Shown here in pieces: positions 7,843 through 17,657 of a DNA stretch of 64,000 nt. A program made the position numbers and the translations under genes. The DNA is from Curtobacterium sp. TC1 (GTDB lineage: Bacteria; Actinomycetota; Actinomycetes; Actinomycetales; Microbacteriaceae). The DNA is taken from positions 1,984,001-2,048,000 of the forward strand of contig NZ_CP081964.1 of the NCBI RefSeq assembly GCF_019844075.1. The letters run 5' to 3'. Every line of letters starts with the position of its first letter. The first letter of the stretch is position 1. The notes under the pieces were generated by a model. The model was not told the origin of the DNA and did not search any database. It saw only the letters and a program-made list of their open reading frames with translations.

Positions 7843-10221
7843 TCAAGCCGACAGCGCTCCGGCGTCGCCGGTCAGCAGCGCATCGTCGAGCTCAAGAACG
7901 GCGCACATCGACGTGTAATGGTCCGCATCGAGAATCCTCATCAGTTCGAACACCGCCTGAATCACCGGGACCGCTTCGCTCGGCTGCAGCGGACGGCCGA
8001 TGTCTGGCTCTTCGTTGTGGGAGTAGGCATGGAGGTACCGAACGACGCGAGTGCGCGCGGGACCCAATTCCAGGGCATCGATTGCCACCCTGAGGGCGGC
8101 GTCGAAGCTCCCGACGTGCTGAGGGTATCTGAACGCTAGAAACGCCTCGAGCATCCGTCGTGCCGCGTTCGGTGCGAGCGCGAGTGCGTCCAGCTGCTCA
8201 GCCAGCGTTCCACCGTTCACCGCTGCTTCGAGTGCGCGGCCGACCTGGCTGAAGAGGTAGTGGTACTGCGAGCGGAGCGTTGCGGCCTTGGACGAGTCAG
8301 TGTGTGGCCACTTCACGAACGTCGGGGTCCGCTGCACGGAACCGTTGGCCTCGACATTCCGGATGTGCAGCTCGTGAACGGTAGCGGAACCCGGCACGTG
8401 CCTGCGTCCGGTCTGCAGCTGGATCACCCATTGACGGAACATCTCGAAGCTGTGGGTGAAGACGAACACCTGGGCGATGGAGGTGCGCGGTACAAGCTCA
8501 GCCCATAGGTGTGAGGACACACCGAACATCACGTTGTGGTCGAGGCTCGAGACCGGGTCATCGATGAACACGATCGGCTTGGTGTCCACAACGGCACTGC
8601 TTCGTAGGCGCGCGAGGAAGTGGATCAGCGCGATACAGGTACGTTCACCCTCGCTGAGCGCGGTTGCCGGGGATCCGTTGCGTTCGAGTCGATAGGTGAC
8701 CCGGTCCGGTCCTGTCGTGATCGACAACTCATCCCGGCCGAGCAGGCGCGTCAATGACCTATTGAGCTCATCTGCGAGCGGGATGGGATCGGCTTCAAGG
8801 TCCGCTAGCGCGAGAATCCGATTGTCTGTCTTGACCTTCTCACGGCCGAGCTCCGTCCATTCATCATCTGCTCGCGTCACTTCCGCCTCTGATCGGTCGA
8901 CTTCGGAGGCGATATCGGCGATGTACCGAAGCTCGACACGACGCGCTGCATCCGCGACGCTCTTCGCGTGCGTTTGGCTGCGTGCGTCGTGGCGAGACAG
9001 AATCGCATCGATGTCGGCCGTTGAGGGCGGAACGAGACGCAGGTCTGCGGGACGACGAGGGGTGTCGAACGGGTTTGATCGCTTCATCTGCAAGGCGTCA
9101 AGGAGCGCCTGAATTGAGGCTTGGTAGACCGCGAGTGCGTTCGAGTACGCTTCTTTGGCCTTGTCGAAATCGACGACGACTTCGGTGTAGAGGTCACGGC
9201 TGAGCGGCAGTGCAGTGAGGTGCCGCTCGGCGTTGGTCGACGAGTCCTCCATGCGACGGATGAGGATGTCGACGCGACGTTGTAGATGCAGTAGTGCCGC
9301 GCCGAAGTGCGCGTCGAGCTCTTCTCGGCGTGTCGTCGTGATGGATCCATCGCAGAAGAGGCAGCGGTCGAGATCCTTGTGCAGCTGCAGGCCTGCTTGC
9401 ACCCACTCAGCCCGTTCCCCGTTTCCAGCGAGTGCGTCGATGGCTCGGTCGGTGACGCTCTCCGAGAGCACCGAATCGATCGATTCCAGGTCCGCTTCAT
9501 TGACGAGATCTGGTCGTGTCACGTGGGTTGAGGACACCATCGGCGCAGCCTTGGCGACGACCAGATCCTCCGCCAGGTCTGCCGACGCGCCCTCGAGAAC
9601 GGAACGGTCCTGACGGAGGGTGTTGCGGACTTGCGTGATGGTGTAGGCGTTAGTTGCGCGAAAGCGATCGCCGACGTGGCCGAGATTCGCAACAACCGTC
9701 TTCGCGGCGGAGCGCATGAGGTCGTCGCGTCGCTTCGACGCGGCCGTGGACTGCGCGCGGAGCTCTGCGCGCCGAGCTGTGATTTCGGTCGCACGAGCAC
9801 GTTTCTCCGCGAGCTCCTCTCGCGCACGCACATTCGCTTCACCGATCGTGAGGAGCGCGTCCGGGCGAGGACCGTCACCACCTTCGAACCGAAGGCTCCG
9901 AAGCACGTAGTCACGGTTGAAGACGTGGACACGTCTCCAGGCGTCGTGGCCGGGACTCGTGACTTGTTCGGTGGCGAGGCTTCCTTCCTGCCAGTCGAAC
10001 CGCACGTCTGCCGACGGCAGGAGCGTCTCATCGACGCATTCCTGCATCAGTGATGCGAGCGTCGATTTGCCGGACCCGTTCGTACCGAAGACGAGGTTCA
10101 CGCGACCGAACGGGCTCGCGCTCGACCCCATCGACCAGCGTTGGTAGATGCGGTAGTCACCAATGTGATTGAAGCGGGTGAACACTTCTTCCCCTTTGTC
10201 CTCGGCCACGTTGGCCAGCAT
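7843..10221 (-). CDS. AAA_13-type ATPase with C-terminal HEPN-like motif (RloC/PrrC-like)
   Basis: 792 residues from the ATG at 10221; the frame stays open to an ATG at 10362 and neither start has a clear ribosome site. Walker A GTNGSGKS at 46-53, long coiled coil with CLFC (287-290) reminiscent of a zinc hook but with only one CxxC, ABC-type signature LSEGE (522-526), Walker B VFIDDPVSSLD (551-561) and H-loop FVFTH (586-590). The C-terminus has R728-YLHAYS-H735, matching the R-x4-6-H motif of HEPN RNases, which PrrC and RloC anticodon nucleases carry in this position. Inference: a defence ATPase-nuclease that cleaves RNA on infection. Downstream of a small helical gene on the same strand. 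Confidence 0.75.
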   Translation of the reverse strand: MLANVAEDKGEEVFTRFNHIGDYRIYQRWSMGSSASPFGRVNLVFGTNGSGKSTLASLMQECVDETLLPSADVRFDWQEGSLATEQVTSPGHDAWRRVHVFNRDYVLRSLRFEGGDGPRPDALLTIGEANVRAREELAEKRARATEITARRAELRAQSTAASKRRDDLMRSAAKTVVANLGHVGDRFRATNAYTITQVRNTLRQDRSVLEGASADLAEDLVVAKAAPMVSSTHVTRPDLVNEADLESIDSVLSESVTDRAIDALAGNGERAEWVQAGLQLHKDLDRCLFCDGSITTTRREELDAHFGAALLHLQRRVDILIRRMEDSSTNAERHLTALPLSRDLYTEVVVDFDKAKEAYSNALAVYQASIQALLDALQMKRSNPFDTPRRPADLRLVPPSTADIDAILSRHDARSQTHAKSVADAARRVELRYIADIASEVDRSEAEVTRADDEWTELGREKVKTDNRILALADLEADPIPLADELNRSLTRLLGRDELSITTGPDRVTYRLERNGSPATALSEGERTCIALIHFLARLRSSAVVDTKPIVFIDDPVSSLDHNVMFGVSSHLWAELVPRTSIAQVFVFTHSFEMFRQWVIQLQTGRRHVPGSATVHELHIRNVEANGSVQRTPTFVKWPHTDSSKAATLRSQYHYLFSQVGRALEAAVNGGTLAEQLDALALAPNAARRMLEAFLAFRYPQHVGSFDAALRVAIDALELGPARTRVVRYLHAYSHNEEPDIGRPLQPSEAVPVIQAVFELMRILDADHYTSMCAVLELDDALLTGDAGALSA

Positions 10222-10450
10222 CGAAGGTAATGGAGGCTCATGATCGCGGAGGGAGGCACGCCGAGCCGGTACCGCCCTGCGCAACATCGTTGCTGAAGCG
10301 CGGACGTCGTCCGGTCTCAGTTCGCGGGCCCGGCCGGAGGATGACTGGTGACCGGCGGCCATCTACGACCGCAAAGTTTTCGGTGCCCGGCATTCGAGAC
10401 TACCGATCGGTACAACTTGGCGCCGAAGCCGCAGCGCTGTGCGAGGCCGC

Positions 10451-11032
10451 CTAGCTGCCGGGGAACATCTCTCGAAACCGCGCGTACGCATCGGGGTCGA
10501 CCGACAGTTCCATCGCCGCGCGCTGATGACGGAGCTGCTCGAGCTGCAGCTCCTCCTTCGCGTCGACCGCGCCTCCGATGAGCTCGCCAACGCGTCGGGT
10601 GAGCGGACTTCCGACGCCTTGGCGGAAGTTGAAGCCGAGCAGCTGCAGGACGTTGACCGTCTCGACCGAGAGCAGCGGAGCGAAGGTCTCGATCTGCTGC
10701 TTCATCGCGGCGCCGGCGGCTTCGTTCTCTGTCGCTTCAGCGAGCTGCACAAGTAACGGCACCACAGTGTCAGCGATGTAGCGGACGTCTCCAGGGGTGA
10801 GCTGCTGCGCGACGAGCTCATGCTGGTAAGACTGGGCGATTCGGGTGAGTTCGTTCTTGTCAGCGATGAGGTCGGAGACGATCTGCTCGAGCGCATCTGC
10901 ACGGGCGGCGGCGTCCTTCGACGCGCGGAGCGCCCCGATCTTGTCAGTGATTGCCGTCGCCGTGTTGCGGGCCGCGCTGGCGGCGAGTTGCGTTGCGAGT
11001 TGAGCGACTTGAGGAGTTACGACGTCATCCAT
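10451..11032 (-). CDS. Helical protein of unknown function, partner candidate of the ATPase
   Basis: 193 residues from the ATG at 11032 (MDDVVTPQVA); the open frame reaches 11092 but the extra residues are cysteine- and arginine-rich and unlike the rest. Almost entirely amphipathic helix, with A- and Q-rich N-terminus and a C-terminal coiled segment (VDAKEELQLEQLRHQR). No family recognised. It is the upstream gene in the same direction as the AAA_13-like ATPase, separated by 229 bases, and its start faces the divergent 618-residue HEPN-motif gene. It could be an inhibitor or sensor of that unit; this is inference only. Confidence 0.62.
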   Translation of the reverse strand: MDDVVTPQVAQLATQLAASAARNTATAITDKIGALRASKDAAARADALEQIVSDLIADKNELTRIAQSYQHELVAQQLTPGDVRYIADTVVPLLVQLAEATENEAAGAAMKQQIETFAPLLSVETVNVLQLLGFNFRQGVGSPLTRRVGELIGGAVDAKEELQLEQLRHQRAAMELSVDPDAYARFREMFPGS

Positions 11033-11420
11033 GCGTGGAGCATTGCAGCAGCATCTGACAGCGACACGCACGCGGATGGGAGACCAGTCCACGTCGGGCC
11101 AAGCGTCCCAGAGAGCCGGGAAACGCCGGCGCCCGCTCGGAAGTCAGATGCACGCATGCGGCGACTCGTGCGGAGCTCGGAGCGCGTCTTGCCACCCGCA
11201 CGCCGAGTCCACCGCCTGCCAGTAGCCCCGTAACACGAGCGCAGCTCAGTCGGTGAAGGTCACCTGTTCCCCGGTCGACCACGGGGTGCTCGGGGGACCA
11301 GAGAACATCCCGCGGAACGCCTTCAAGACGGTGTCAAAGCGGGCAGCATAAGCATGGCGTGCCAACGTCTTCCTATACCGAGCGAGAGCGGATGTCGTCA
11401 ACGAGGGCAGGAGGCAGCCA
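11033..11420. other. Divergent intergenic region
   Basis: 388 bases between the two divergent cargo units. A minus-strand frame ending at 11246 has protein-like residues at its end (about 11246-11400) but no good start or family. Probably holds the promoters of both units. Confidence 0.45.
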
Positions 11421-13277
11421 GTGAGGATGGGTACCCGGCCGGCGGTCAGTGAGTGGATGCTTACGGTCGCGCAAGTGCTGCCGTTGCCGCATGGAGCGGA
11501 GCTGCCGTACACGCTTGGCGACGCGGTTCACGAGATCGGAGCGTGGGCGCGAGCCTCGGATCCATCAGGTTGGAAAAGTAGGCAGACCACGCGAACGGTC
11601 GAGTCGCTGCGGGTTGAGTTGCGTGCGCAGCTCCTTCGGATCGGGCCCCGACTGACGGATACGCTCGCGGCAGTGGTGGGTGACCTCATCGCGGCGAGCA
11701 CCCGTGACGACATCGTCGTGCTGACGGATCGGTTCACCGAGGCGTGGGTCAGGGACTCCACCATCATCGACGCGTTCTGGGATCTCTGCGACGCGGCGCA
11801 GCAACCTGGCGCTCGGACCGAGTCGTTGCGGTGGTTGGCAGATGTGATCGCGTCCCGGGTCGGGCCAGCCGCCCGAGGCGCTTTGTCCGCGCTTTCCGAA
11901 GCGGCGAACGCGCTGGTGTCGCCCGAGGAGGATCTATGTCGTCGCGGCGCACCCGAGCACCCGCGGGCGTTCAGCGAGCAAGACCGGATCGACCTTGCAT
12001 TGCAGGCGCTGCGGACAGCTCCGGCCGGCAACGTGGTGGTCTGGTTGGCGTACACGCGAGCGATCACCGAGATGCGGATGGTCGCCGGCCCTCTGACGTT
12101 CCTCCGAGCGGATTGGGCGCTCCCGAACGCGTTTGACGGTGGCCCGAACGACTTCCCTGAGCGCGACGAGCTTCGCGCTATTCGCACGGACGCGTTCTGG
12201 CTTGACCCGCTCCTGGAGGCATCGTTGCGTCCGGAGAATCGGATTGTGCTCGTCCGAGTCGACCTGGGGCAGCGTGCTATCGCCGGCGCTCTCGAGGAGG
12301 CACAGAACCGCGTCGAAGCGGTGCTCAGCGTTGTCATCACCTCGGGTGGCGCATCGTGGCTCGACACCGGCTCACGCGTGGTGCTGCTCGACGACGCGGT
12401 ACGGATGTCGACAGGGATGCCCGATCTGCACGAGCCCGTCGACATTCGAGACACCTGGGGAATGGGTGACACCGCGACGGTCGTCACGGGGGTCATCGAC
12501 ACCTTGAACGTTCCGCTGTCGTCTCGGCCGATGCCGGCGCCGCTCGTAGAGGCGCTGACGACCCTGCGGGAAGCGCGAATGACGAACCACCGCGATGTGT
12601 TGTTCTACGGTGCCCGTGAAGTGAGTCCGCGTATTGCCACGGCGCTGGAAGACCACGCGATGGAGCTACTCGCTGCAGCGATGGGCACCTCGGGCAAGGT
12701 GTTTGCCGACGCGCTGAACATCCATGAGGGTCTGAGGCGAGCGCGACGGTCCACCGCCGATGGCCTGCTCGCCCCGTTCGATCGGCAGTGGAACGAGGAG
12801 GAGCGTCAGAGGCACGACGAACTCGAACGGAAGGTCATCACGTACGAGCGCGGAGCTCGGCTAGTGTCCGTATCCGCAGTCGTTGCGCATCTTGAGGAGT
12901 TTCGAATGCTGCCGATGAGCGATCTGCAACGTGCCGATTTCGAGGCCGCCGTGAAGGTATGCACCGAACCGGCCGCGGAACGGCGTCTCATGGAGCAGGC
13001 GCAGGAAGACACCCGAGTGCTGCAACTGCGTCACCGACGGGTTCGCAACGCCATCAATCACGCCCTACCGCTCAACGCTGCGGCGCTCCACAGCATTCGT
13101 AGCTACGCGGAGCACACTTCAGGGACTGGGTTGAACATCGCTCTGAACTGGTACGTCGCTGACGATGACGGCCCGGCCCGGGTAGGTCGACCCGCGCAGG
13201 ACTGGATTACCCGCATGCATCGTATGGATGCCGGCACGAGTTGGGCTGACGAGGACGCGTCAACGCGAGAGCGGTGA
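11421..13277 (+). CDS. Large unknown protein with C-terminal HEPN RNase motif
   Basis: 618 residues. The GTG at 11421 is set by AGGAGG six bases upstream, one of the best ribosome sites in the island. Residues 1-530 match no family I recognise: mixed helical, with two long charged helical segments near 430-520 and a possible alpha/beta core near 225-345. Residues 534-560 contain LRHRRVRNAINH, in which R542-N-A-I-N-H547 is the canonical HEPN R-N-x3-H catalytic signature. Neighbours are the AAA_13-like gene (divergent) and a short protein with the same motif type immediately downstream. Inference: an RNA-cleaving effector with a large sensor region, as in ApeA-like abortive infection proteins, but no clear homology is claimed. 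Confidence 0.68.
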   Translation: MRMGTRPAVSEWMLTVAQVLPLPHGAELPYTLGDAVHEIGAWARASDPSGWKSRQTTRTVESLRVELRAQLLRIGPRLTDTLAAVVGDLIAASTRDDIVVLTDRFTEAWVRDSTIIDAFWDLCDAAQQPGARTESLRWLADVIASRVGPAARGALSALSEAANALVSPEEDLCRRGAPEHPRAFSEQDRIDLALQALRTAPAGNVVVWLAYTRAITEMRMVAGPLTFLRADWALPNAFDGGPNDFPERDELRAIRTDAFWLDPLLEASLRPENRIVLVRVDLGQRAIAGALEEAQNRVEAVLSVVITSGGASWLDTGSRVVLLDDAVRMSTGMPDLHEPVDIRDTWGMGDTATVVTGVIDTLNVPLSSRPMPAPLVEALTTLREARMTNHRDVLFYGAREVSPRIATALEDHAMELLAAAMGTSGKVFADALNIHEGLRRARRSTADGLLAPFDRQWNEEERQRHDELERKVITYERGARLVSVSAVVAHLEEFRMLPMSDLQRADFEAAVKVCTEPAAERRLMEQAQEDTRVLQLRHRRVRNAINHALPLNAAALHSIRSYAEHTSGTGLNIALNWYVADDDGPARVGRPAQDWITRMHRMDAGTSWADEDASTRER

Positions 13278-13368
13278 GGGTGCGGTGCGCCGTCGCAGTC
13301 GGTCGGCGCGACGGCGCCTGTGCTGGCGGCGACTCACGCCAGAACTGCGGATCCGATCGACTCTCAGC

Positions 13369-13794
13369 ATGAGTGAACCCAGCCTTCCCCCTGACATCGC
13401 GGAAATGCCGAGCGACAAAGCTCTCCTCGCTGACATCGGTCGTGTCGCGTGGGCCGCGGCCCGCCTGCATGCAGCGGTCCGCGACGTGATCAACAGCCAC
13501 GTGGGTGCTGCATCCGACGCTCCCTCCAAAAAAACACTCGGTGGCGCCATCGCCGACCTCGAGAAACTGGCCACCGCGGCAGGACGCGCGGACCAGGTGG
13601 ATTGGGTGGTGAACACCGGCAGGCCCGCGTCCCGGAAGCGGAATGCGGTCGTCCACGCGGTCACCTACATGGCCAATGACGGGAAGCAGGCGCTCGGAAC
13701 CGTTGACCACAGCGTCCCCCGACGCTTCCTCGCGCCGGAACTGCAGGACGTGACGCGTGCGCTCGTCGATGCGAGCCGCGCACTCCCCAGGTAG
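13369..13794 (+). CDS. Small HEPN-motif protein
   Basis: 141 residues from the ATG at 13369 (MSEPSLPPDI); an open frame continues upstream, but that part is arginine-rich out-of-frame sequence of the previous gene. All-helical, with R91-N-A-V-V-H96, the same R-N-A-x-x-H signature as the 618-residue protein upstream. The fold order (helix, loop with ASDAPSKK, helix, motif) fits a stand-alone HEPN domain. No ribosome site visible. It may be the toxin, or a partner that dimerises with the upstream HEPN domain. Unknown family; the motif itself is clear. Confidence 0.62.
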   Translation: MSEPSLPPDIAEMPSDKALLADIGRVAWAAARLHAAVRDVINSHVGAASDAPSKKTLGGAIADLEKLATAAGRADQVDWVVNTGRPASRKRNAVVHAVTYMANDGKQALGTVDHSVPRRFLAPELQDVTRALVDASRALPR

Positions 13795-13855
13795 ACGACC
13801 CTTTCTCTCGGCATGCGCGTCCGATGCTCGTCAAGGGCAGGGCGGATGCCGTTCG

Positions 13856-14080
13856 TCACGCTCGTGGTCGCAGTGTCCGCACCGAGGAAAGCGCTTCGAC
13901 ACGGGCCTGGGCTTCGGCGAGATCTGCAGCAAGTTCCGAAACGACAGTTGCGTAGCGATGAAGGTGTTCCTTCAGCTGACGAAGCTCTGCCCTAAGCGCG
14001 TCGTTAGTTTCACGCTCGGTCTGGAGGGACGTTTCCAGCGCGTCGCGGTTCGCGATCCTTATCTGGTACTTCGGCAGCAA
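13856..14080 (-). CDS. Short coiled-coil protein, possible remnant
   Basis: 74 residues, nearly all one heptad-patterned helix (ETNDALRAELRQLKEHLHRY). It resembles the C-terminal coiled coil of small DUF6262-like proteins that accompany integrase/transposase trios, but no N-terminal HTH part is visible, so it may be a fragment. It lies at the edge of the decayed ABC-exporter region. Confidence 0.35.
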   Translation of the reverse strand: MLPKYQIRIANRDALETSLQTERETNDALRAELRQLKEHLHRYATVVSELAADLAEAQARVEALSSVRTLRPRA

Positions 14081-14191
14081 CGCTCCGGCTCGTGCGGTGA
14101 ATCCTTAGCTATCGAGACCGCCTCGCACGATCTCCTTGGTGCCGTCGCGCCGCCGCTAGGACTGCCACTGGGGGCGGTGTGGCGCGCGTCG

Positions 14192-15273
14192 TCACGAGCG
14201 GACCTCTCGTCGATGGGCGAGCACGAGCGCCACTGTTCCGAGCACCGCGGCGACGGCCAGCAGCCACCAGGCTGCCGACCAGTCGACGAGTTCCGCCGGG
14301 ACGCCGGGGGTGTGGGTGAACGGGCTCACCTGCCGCGCCCGCCCCGGCACCCGGAGCAGGCCCCGAACTGCCCGAGGACCAGCGCGAGACCGAGGGCAAC
14401 CCAGCCCGCCCAGGACACCGCGCGCGGCAGCATCGCAGCGATCACCGCGACGACAGCCGCGAGGACGAGCGCTGCTGGCAGCTAGACCAGTGCAGCGATC
14501 ACGGTGGACCAGAACCGGTCGGGTCCGGCGCCGGTCACGAGGAAGGCCACCCCGCCGACGACGCCCGTGGTGGACGCGACGGCGAGCGCTCCGACCGCCC
14601 CGACCGTCGCCCACTCGTCGAGGTGCCGGACCCGTCCGGCCCGGGCCGCCAGCAGCAGCTCTGTGCGACCCGTCCGGTCGTCCTCGACGACGCGGAGGAC
14701 GCCGCCGATGCTCGCGGCGGCGGCGGCGGCGGCGGCGAGGACGGACGAGATGCCTACGACCACGGCGACGAACTCTTCGAGGAGCGCACCGCGGCCCCCC
14801 TGGCACGAGGGTGCCGAGCAGCCGGACGACCGACGGGTCCCCGCGCACCGCGTCGATCGCCGTGGTGCCGAGGACGCCAGCGAGCAGCCCCGTCAGCGCA
14901 CCCCCGACCGCCCACGCCGCGACTGTGCCGCGGTGGAGACGGAACGCCAAGCCGAGCGACGAGTGCAGTCGCCCGGTCGCTCGGCCAGGCCGCTCCGGCA
15001 GCAGCGCTGCGCCGAGGTCGCGCCGGTGAGTCCGAGGCACGTGAAGACCTCGAAGAACGCGTAGGCGCCCTCGCCGGTGCCGTCGGGCACACCGCGGAGC
15101 GCGAGCAGGCTCGGAGACGCCGTGATGACCTCGACCAGGGACCGGCGCTCGGTGAGCGTGCCGTACGCCTGCGGTACCGCCGCTGCCGTCGCACCGGCGA
15201 GGAGCGCCGCGACGAGCGCCCAGACCGGGATCCTGACCCGCTCCCGACGGAGCGCGGTCCCGATGACGCTCAC
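14192..15273 (-). pseudogene. ABC-2 type exporter permease (polyketide-antibiotic exporter type), decayed
   Basis: Starts at a GTG (15273) that overlaps the stop of the ATPase remnant as GTGA. Residues from GTALRRERVRIPVWALVAAL onward are typical of the large membrane subunit of actinobacterial antibiotic exporters. The frame is lost near 15030, found again in another frame about 14763-14482 (EDDRTGRTELLLAARAG is a family hallmark), stopped by TAG at 14482, and resumes to LVLAHRREVRS at 14192. At least two frameshifts and one in-frame stop make it non-functional. Confidence 0.75.
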
Positions 15274-15912
15274 CGTGCCTCCCGGCCGTAGTGGCGGAGG
15301 AACAGCTCCCCGAGCGACGGGGGTTCGATCGTGAGAGCGTCCACCCGGTGGCCGCCGAGGGCGGCGAGGACCGCGGCGACCGCCGCTGGCTCGGCACCGA
15401 AGCGGAGCTTGTCGCCGTTCGGACGAGCTCGTGCACGCCCTCGAGTGCGGCAATCCGGTCGGCTGGAGCGTCGATCCGGTCCGACACCGCGCTGCGCGTC
15501 AGGTGCCGCATCTCGGCGAGCGTCCCCGTCCCGACGACGCGTCCGGCGCGCACGATCGTGACGCGGTCGCAGAGTGCCTCGATCTCGGCGAGCAGGTGGC
15601 TCGACAGCAGGACAGTGGCGCCGTCCGCGCGGACGCGGCGCACCTCGTCCCGGAACAACTCCTCCATCACCGGGTCGAGCCCGCTGGCGGGTTCGTCGAG
15701 GACGTAGAGCTGCGCCGGTCGGACAAACGCTGCGATCAACGCGACCTTCTGCCGGTTGCCCTTCGAGTACGAGCGGGCGCGCTTCCGGGTGTCGAGGTCG
15801 AAGTCCCGCACGAGGCGGTCCCGGAGTGCCCGGTTCGCACCGCCCCGCAGGGCGGTGAGCAGGTCGATCGTCTCGCCACCCGAGAGCTCCGGCCAGAGGG
15901 CGACGCCGCGGG
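15270..15912 (-). pseudogene. ABC transporter ATPase remnant, 5' truncated and frameshifted
   Basis: Begins in the middle of the family at about GVALWPELSGGETIDLL, so the Walker A half is missing. It retains the signature SKGNRQKVALI, Walker B VLDEPASGLD and H-loop SSHLLAEIE. The frame shifts near 15420, and the C-terminal PPSLGELFLRHYG is in a different frame. It formed an operon with the permease remnant. The 5' break at about 15915 abuts an SDR remnant on the other strand, marking a deletion junction. Confidence 0.78.
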
Positions 15913-15921
15913 GACCGATGC

Positions 15922-16335
15922 CAGGTCGGCGTGCACCGCAACGGCGTCGCCGTTCTTCCCACGATGGTCCGGGCAAGCGCGGGGACCATTGCGATGGTGT
16001 CGTCCGAAGCCGGCTTGCGGGGCTCTGCGGCCGGGACCGTGTACACGACGTCGAAGCACGCGGTGAACAGCTTCATGCGAAGCACGACGTTCTTCTCCGT
16101 ACCTGCTGGCATCCGATGCAATGCCGTCGCACCGGGAGCCGTCGCGACGAGCGTCGAGGCACGGTTTCGGTCGCTGTACGCCGGAGATCGGCTCGGCCCG
16201 TACCTGCAGACGAACGTGCCTCCAATCGCCCCAGCCGGACAGCTCGCTGCTGCAGTCACGTGGTTGTTGAGCGACGACTGGGCGAACGTCACCCGAGAGG
16301 TGCCGCCGTCGGGCGGCGGCTGGTGCACAACCTGA
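15922..16335 (+). pseudogene. SDR-family oxidoreductase remnant, 5' truncated
   Basis: Reads GTIAMVSSEAGLRGS, then YTTSKHAVNSFMRS (the Y-x3-K catalytic pair), CNAVAPGAV and ends near the normal C-terminus (GGGW). The N-terminal Rossmann GxxxGxG half is absent. The break at about 15915-15922 is the same junction that truncates the ABC ATPase. Confidence 0.72.
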
Positions 16336-16442
16336 GCAGGACGGAGGCATGCGATGGCATCGACAGTGAGGCGCGGCTCCTGTTCGGGTCGTGCCTCGAA
16401 CTCGGGGTCGCGATCAGCCGAGGAACGAGCGATCGTCGATGA

Positions 16443-17657
16443 ATGACGTCGGAGCAGCCTCGAGGCGAGCAGTTCGGGACGGTCCGTCAAATCGCCGTGG
16501 CGCTGAACGGCACTCGGACCTTGATCGACCGTCAGGTGTTCGAGGACCTTTTCGAGAACTCTGTCGTCAGTGGCCGCGCCCCCTACCGGCGAGCGCTCGA
16601 TCGTGCCCAGATTACGTTCAGTGACCTTGTCGAGCTGTCGCGGAAGGCAGACATTCCGTACCCGCTGTTCTTCGCTCCCCACGATCACGTCCGTGCGCAG
16701 ATCGCGACCAAGACGGCCAAGCTCCTCCAGGGTGTGAGCAAGGAGACGTTCGCGCTCAACTCGCGGACGACGATCGATGTGAGGGACGTCGAGCTCATCA
16801 TCAAGGACCTCATCCGGAAGCAGATGCTGCTCCGGAAGCACGATCCTGGGCTTGAAGACAATCGGATCGTGGGCCTGCTCAAGAACTCGCGAGGGACGGC
16901 GGCGGAAGATGCGCGAGTGCTGCTCGACGCTCTCGGGCTCGAACGCGACACCCTCGCCCAGGCGCGGACGAAGAAGCGCGCGCTCGAGATCATGACCGAG
17001 CGACTGGAAGCGCGGCAAGTCCTCGTCTCGCTCAGCGTTCGCGGGTTCATGCCACAGCTCATCGAGGTGAAGTTCAGCGGGCTGACCGTGAAAGACAAGA
17101 AGGTTCCGTACATCTTCCTCGCACGCGGGGACCACGGGGACGACCAGGAGCCCGAGGGCCGGCAGCTCTTCACCCTGACGTTGCTCGCCGTTCTCGTCGC
17201 ACGGGGCATCTTCGCCCCTGTGACGTACGACGGCCGGAGTCCCGCCGTCGGGCCCGGCCGAGAGTACGACATCGTCGGCGAGATCCTTATGCCAGAGGCT
17301 GCCGTCCGCGCACTCGACCTGCAGACGCTCGAGGATGTGAAGACCGAGGCGGATCGATTCAAGGTGACCCCGAGCGCCCTGGTCGTCCGAGCACAGCGAT
17401 TGCGTCTCGTAACCCCGGCGACTGCCAATGCCCACCTGAACGCCCTCGGTCGAGAATTCGCCGCCCGGCCGCCCAGTCGGGCACAGCAACCCAAGCCAGT
17501 GAACGGTATCCGTACCTACAACGGCAGGGAGTTCTCGGCCCGTATGGTCAGGGCACTGGACGCCGGGCAGGTCTCGCCTGGCGATTTCTGCAGAGCCGCG
17601 TGCGCGAATAAGATCAGGCCGCACCAGATCCGCGACTTCCGAGAAGCACTCGAATGA
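16443..17657 (+). CDS. ImmA/IrrE-like (COG2856) protein lacking HExxH, antitoxin-like partner of a PIN protein
   Basis: 404 residues. The order matches COG2856 proteins with a helical N-terminus. Residues 203-252 read FSGLTVKDKKVPYIFLARGD...RQLFTLTLLAVLV, which aligns with the family pattern 'gfsi.....PyIfln...r..FTlaHElaH', but HExxH is replaced by LLAVL, so zinc protease activity is lost. A C-terminal helical tail (320-404) is present. The stop overlaps the start of the PIN gene (ATGATG), so the two are cotranslated. PIN (DUF4411-type) genes next to ImmA-type genes are a known toxin-antitoxin-like pairing. Here the ImmA-like member seems to be a pseudo-protease. Alternative: a regulator. 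Confidence 0.7.
   Translation: MTSEQPRGEQFGTVRQIAVALNGTRTLIDRQVFEDLFENSVVSGRAPYRRALDRAQITFSDLVELSRKADIPYPLFFAPHDHVRAQIATKTAKLLQGVSKETFALNSRTTIDVRDVELIIKDLIRKQMLLRKHDPGLEDNRIVGLLKNSRGTAAEDARVLLDALGLERDTLAQARTKKRALEIMTERLEARQVLVSLSVRGFMPQLIEVKFSGLTVKDKKVPYIFLARGDHGDDQEPEGRQLFTLTLLAVLVARGIFAPVTYDGRSPAVGPGREYDIVGEILMPEAAVRALDLQTLEDVKTEADRFKVTPSALVVRAQRLRLVTPATANAHLNALGREFAARPPSRAQQPKPVNGIRTYNGREFSARMVRALDAGQVSPGDFCRAACANKIRPHQIRDFREALE

Noticed and set aside
7843..10362. Rad50/SbcC-type repair ATPase
   Set aside because: Only one CxxC, no nuclease partner gene (SbcD/Mre11) and a C-terminal R-x6-H; the AAA_13/RloC-type reading fits better.
15270..17624. 784-codon minus-strand gene
   Set aside because: Only its last codons (ABC ATPase end) are real; the rest is antisense to the ImmA-like gene and SDR remnant.
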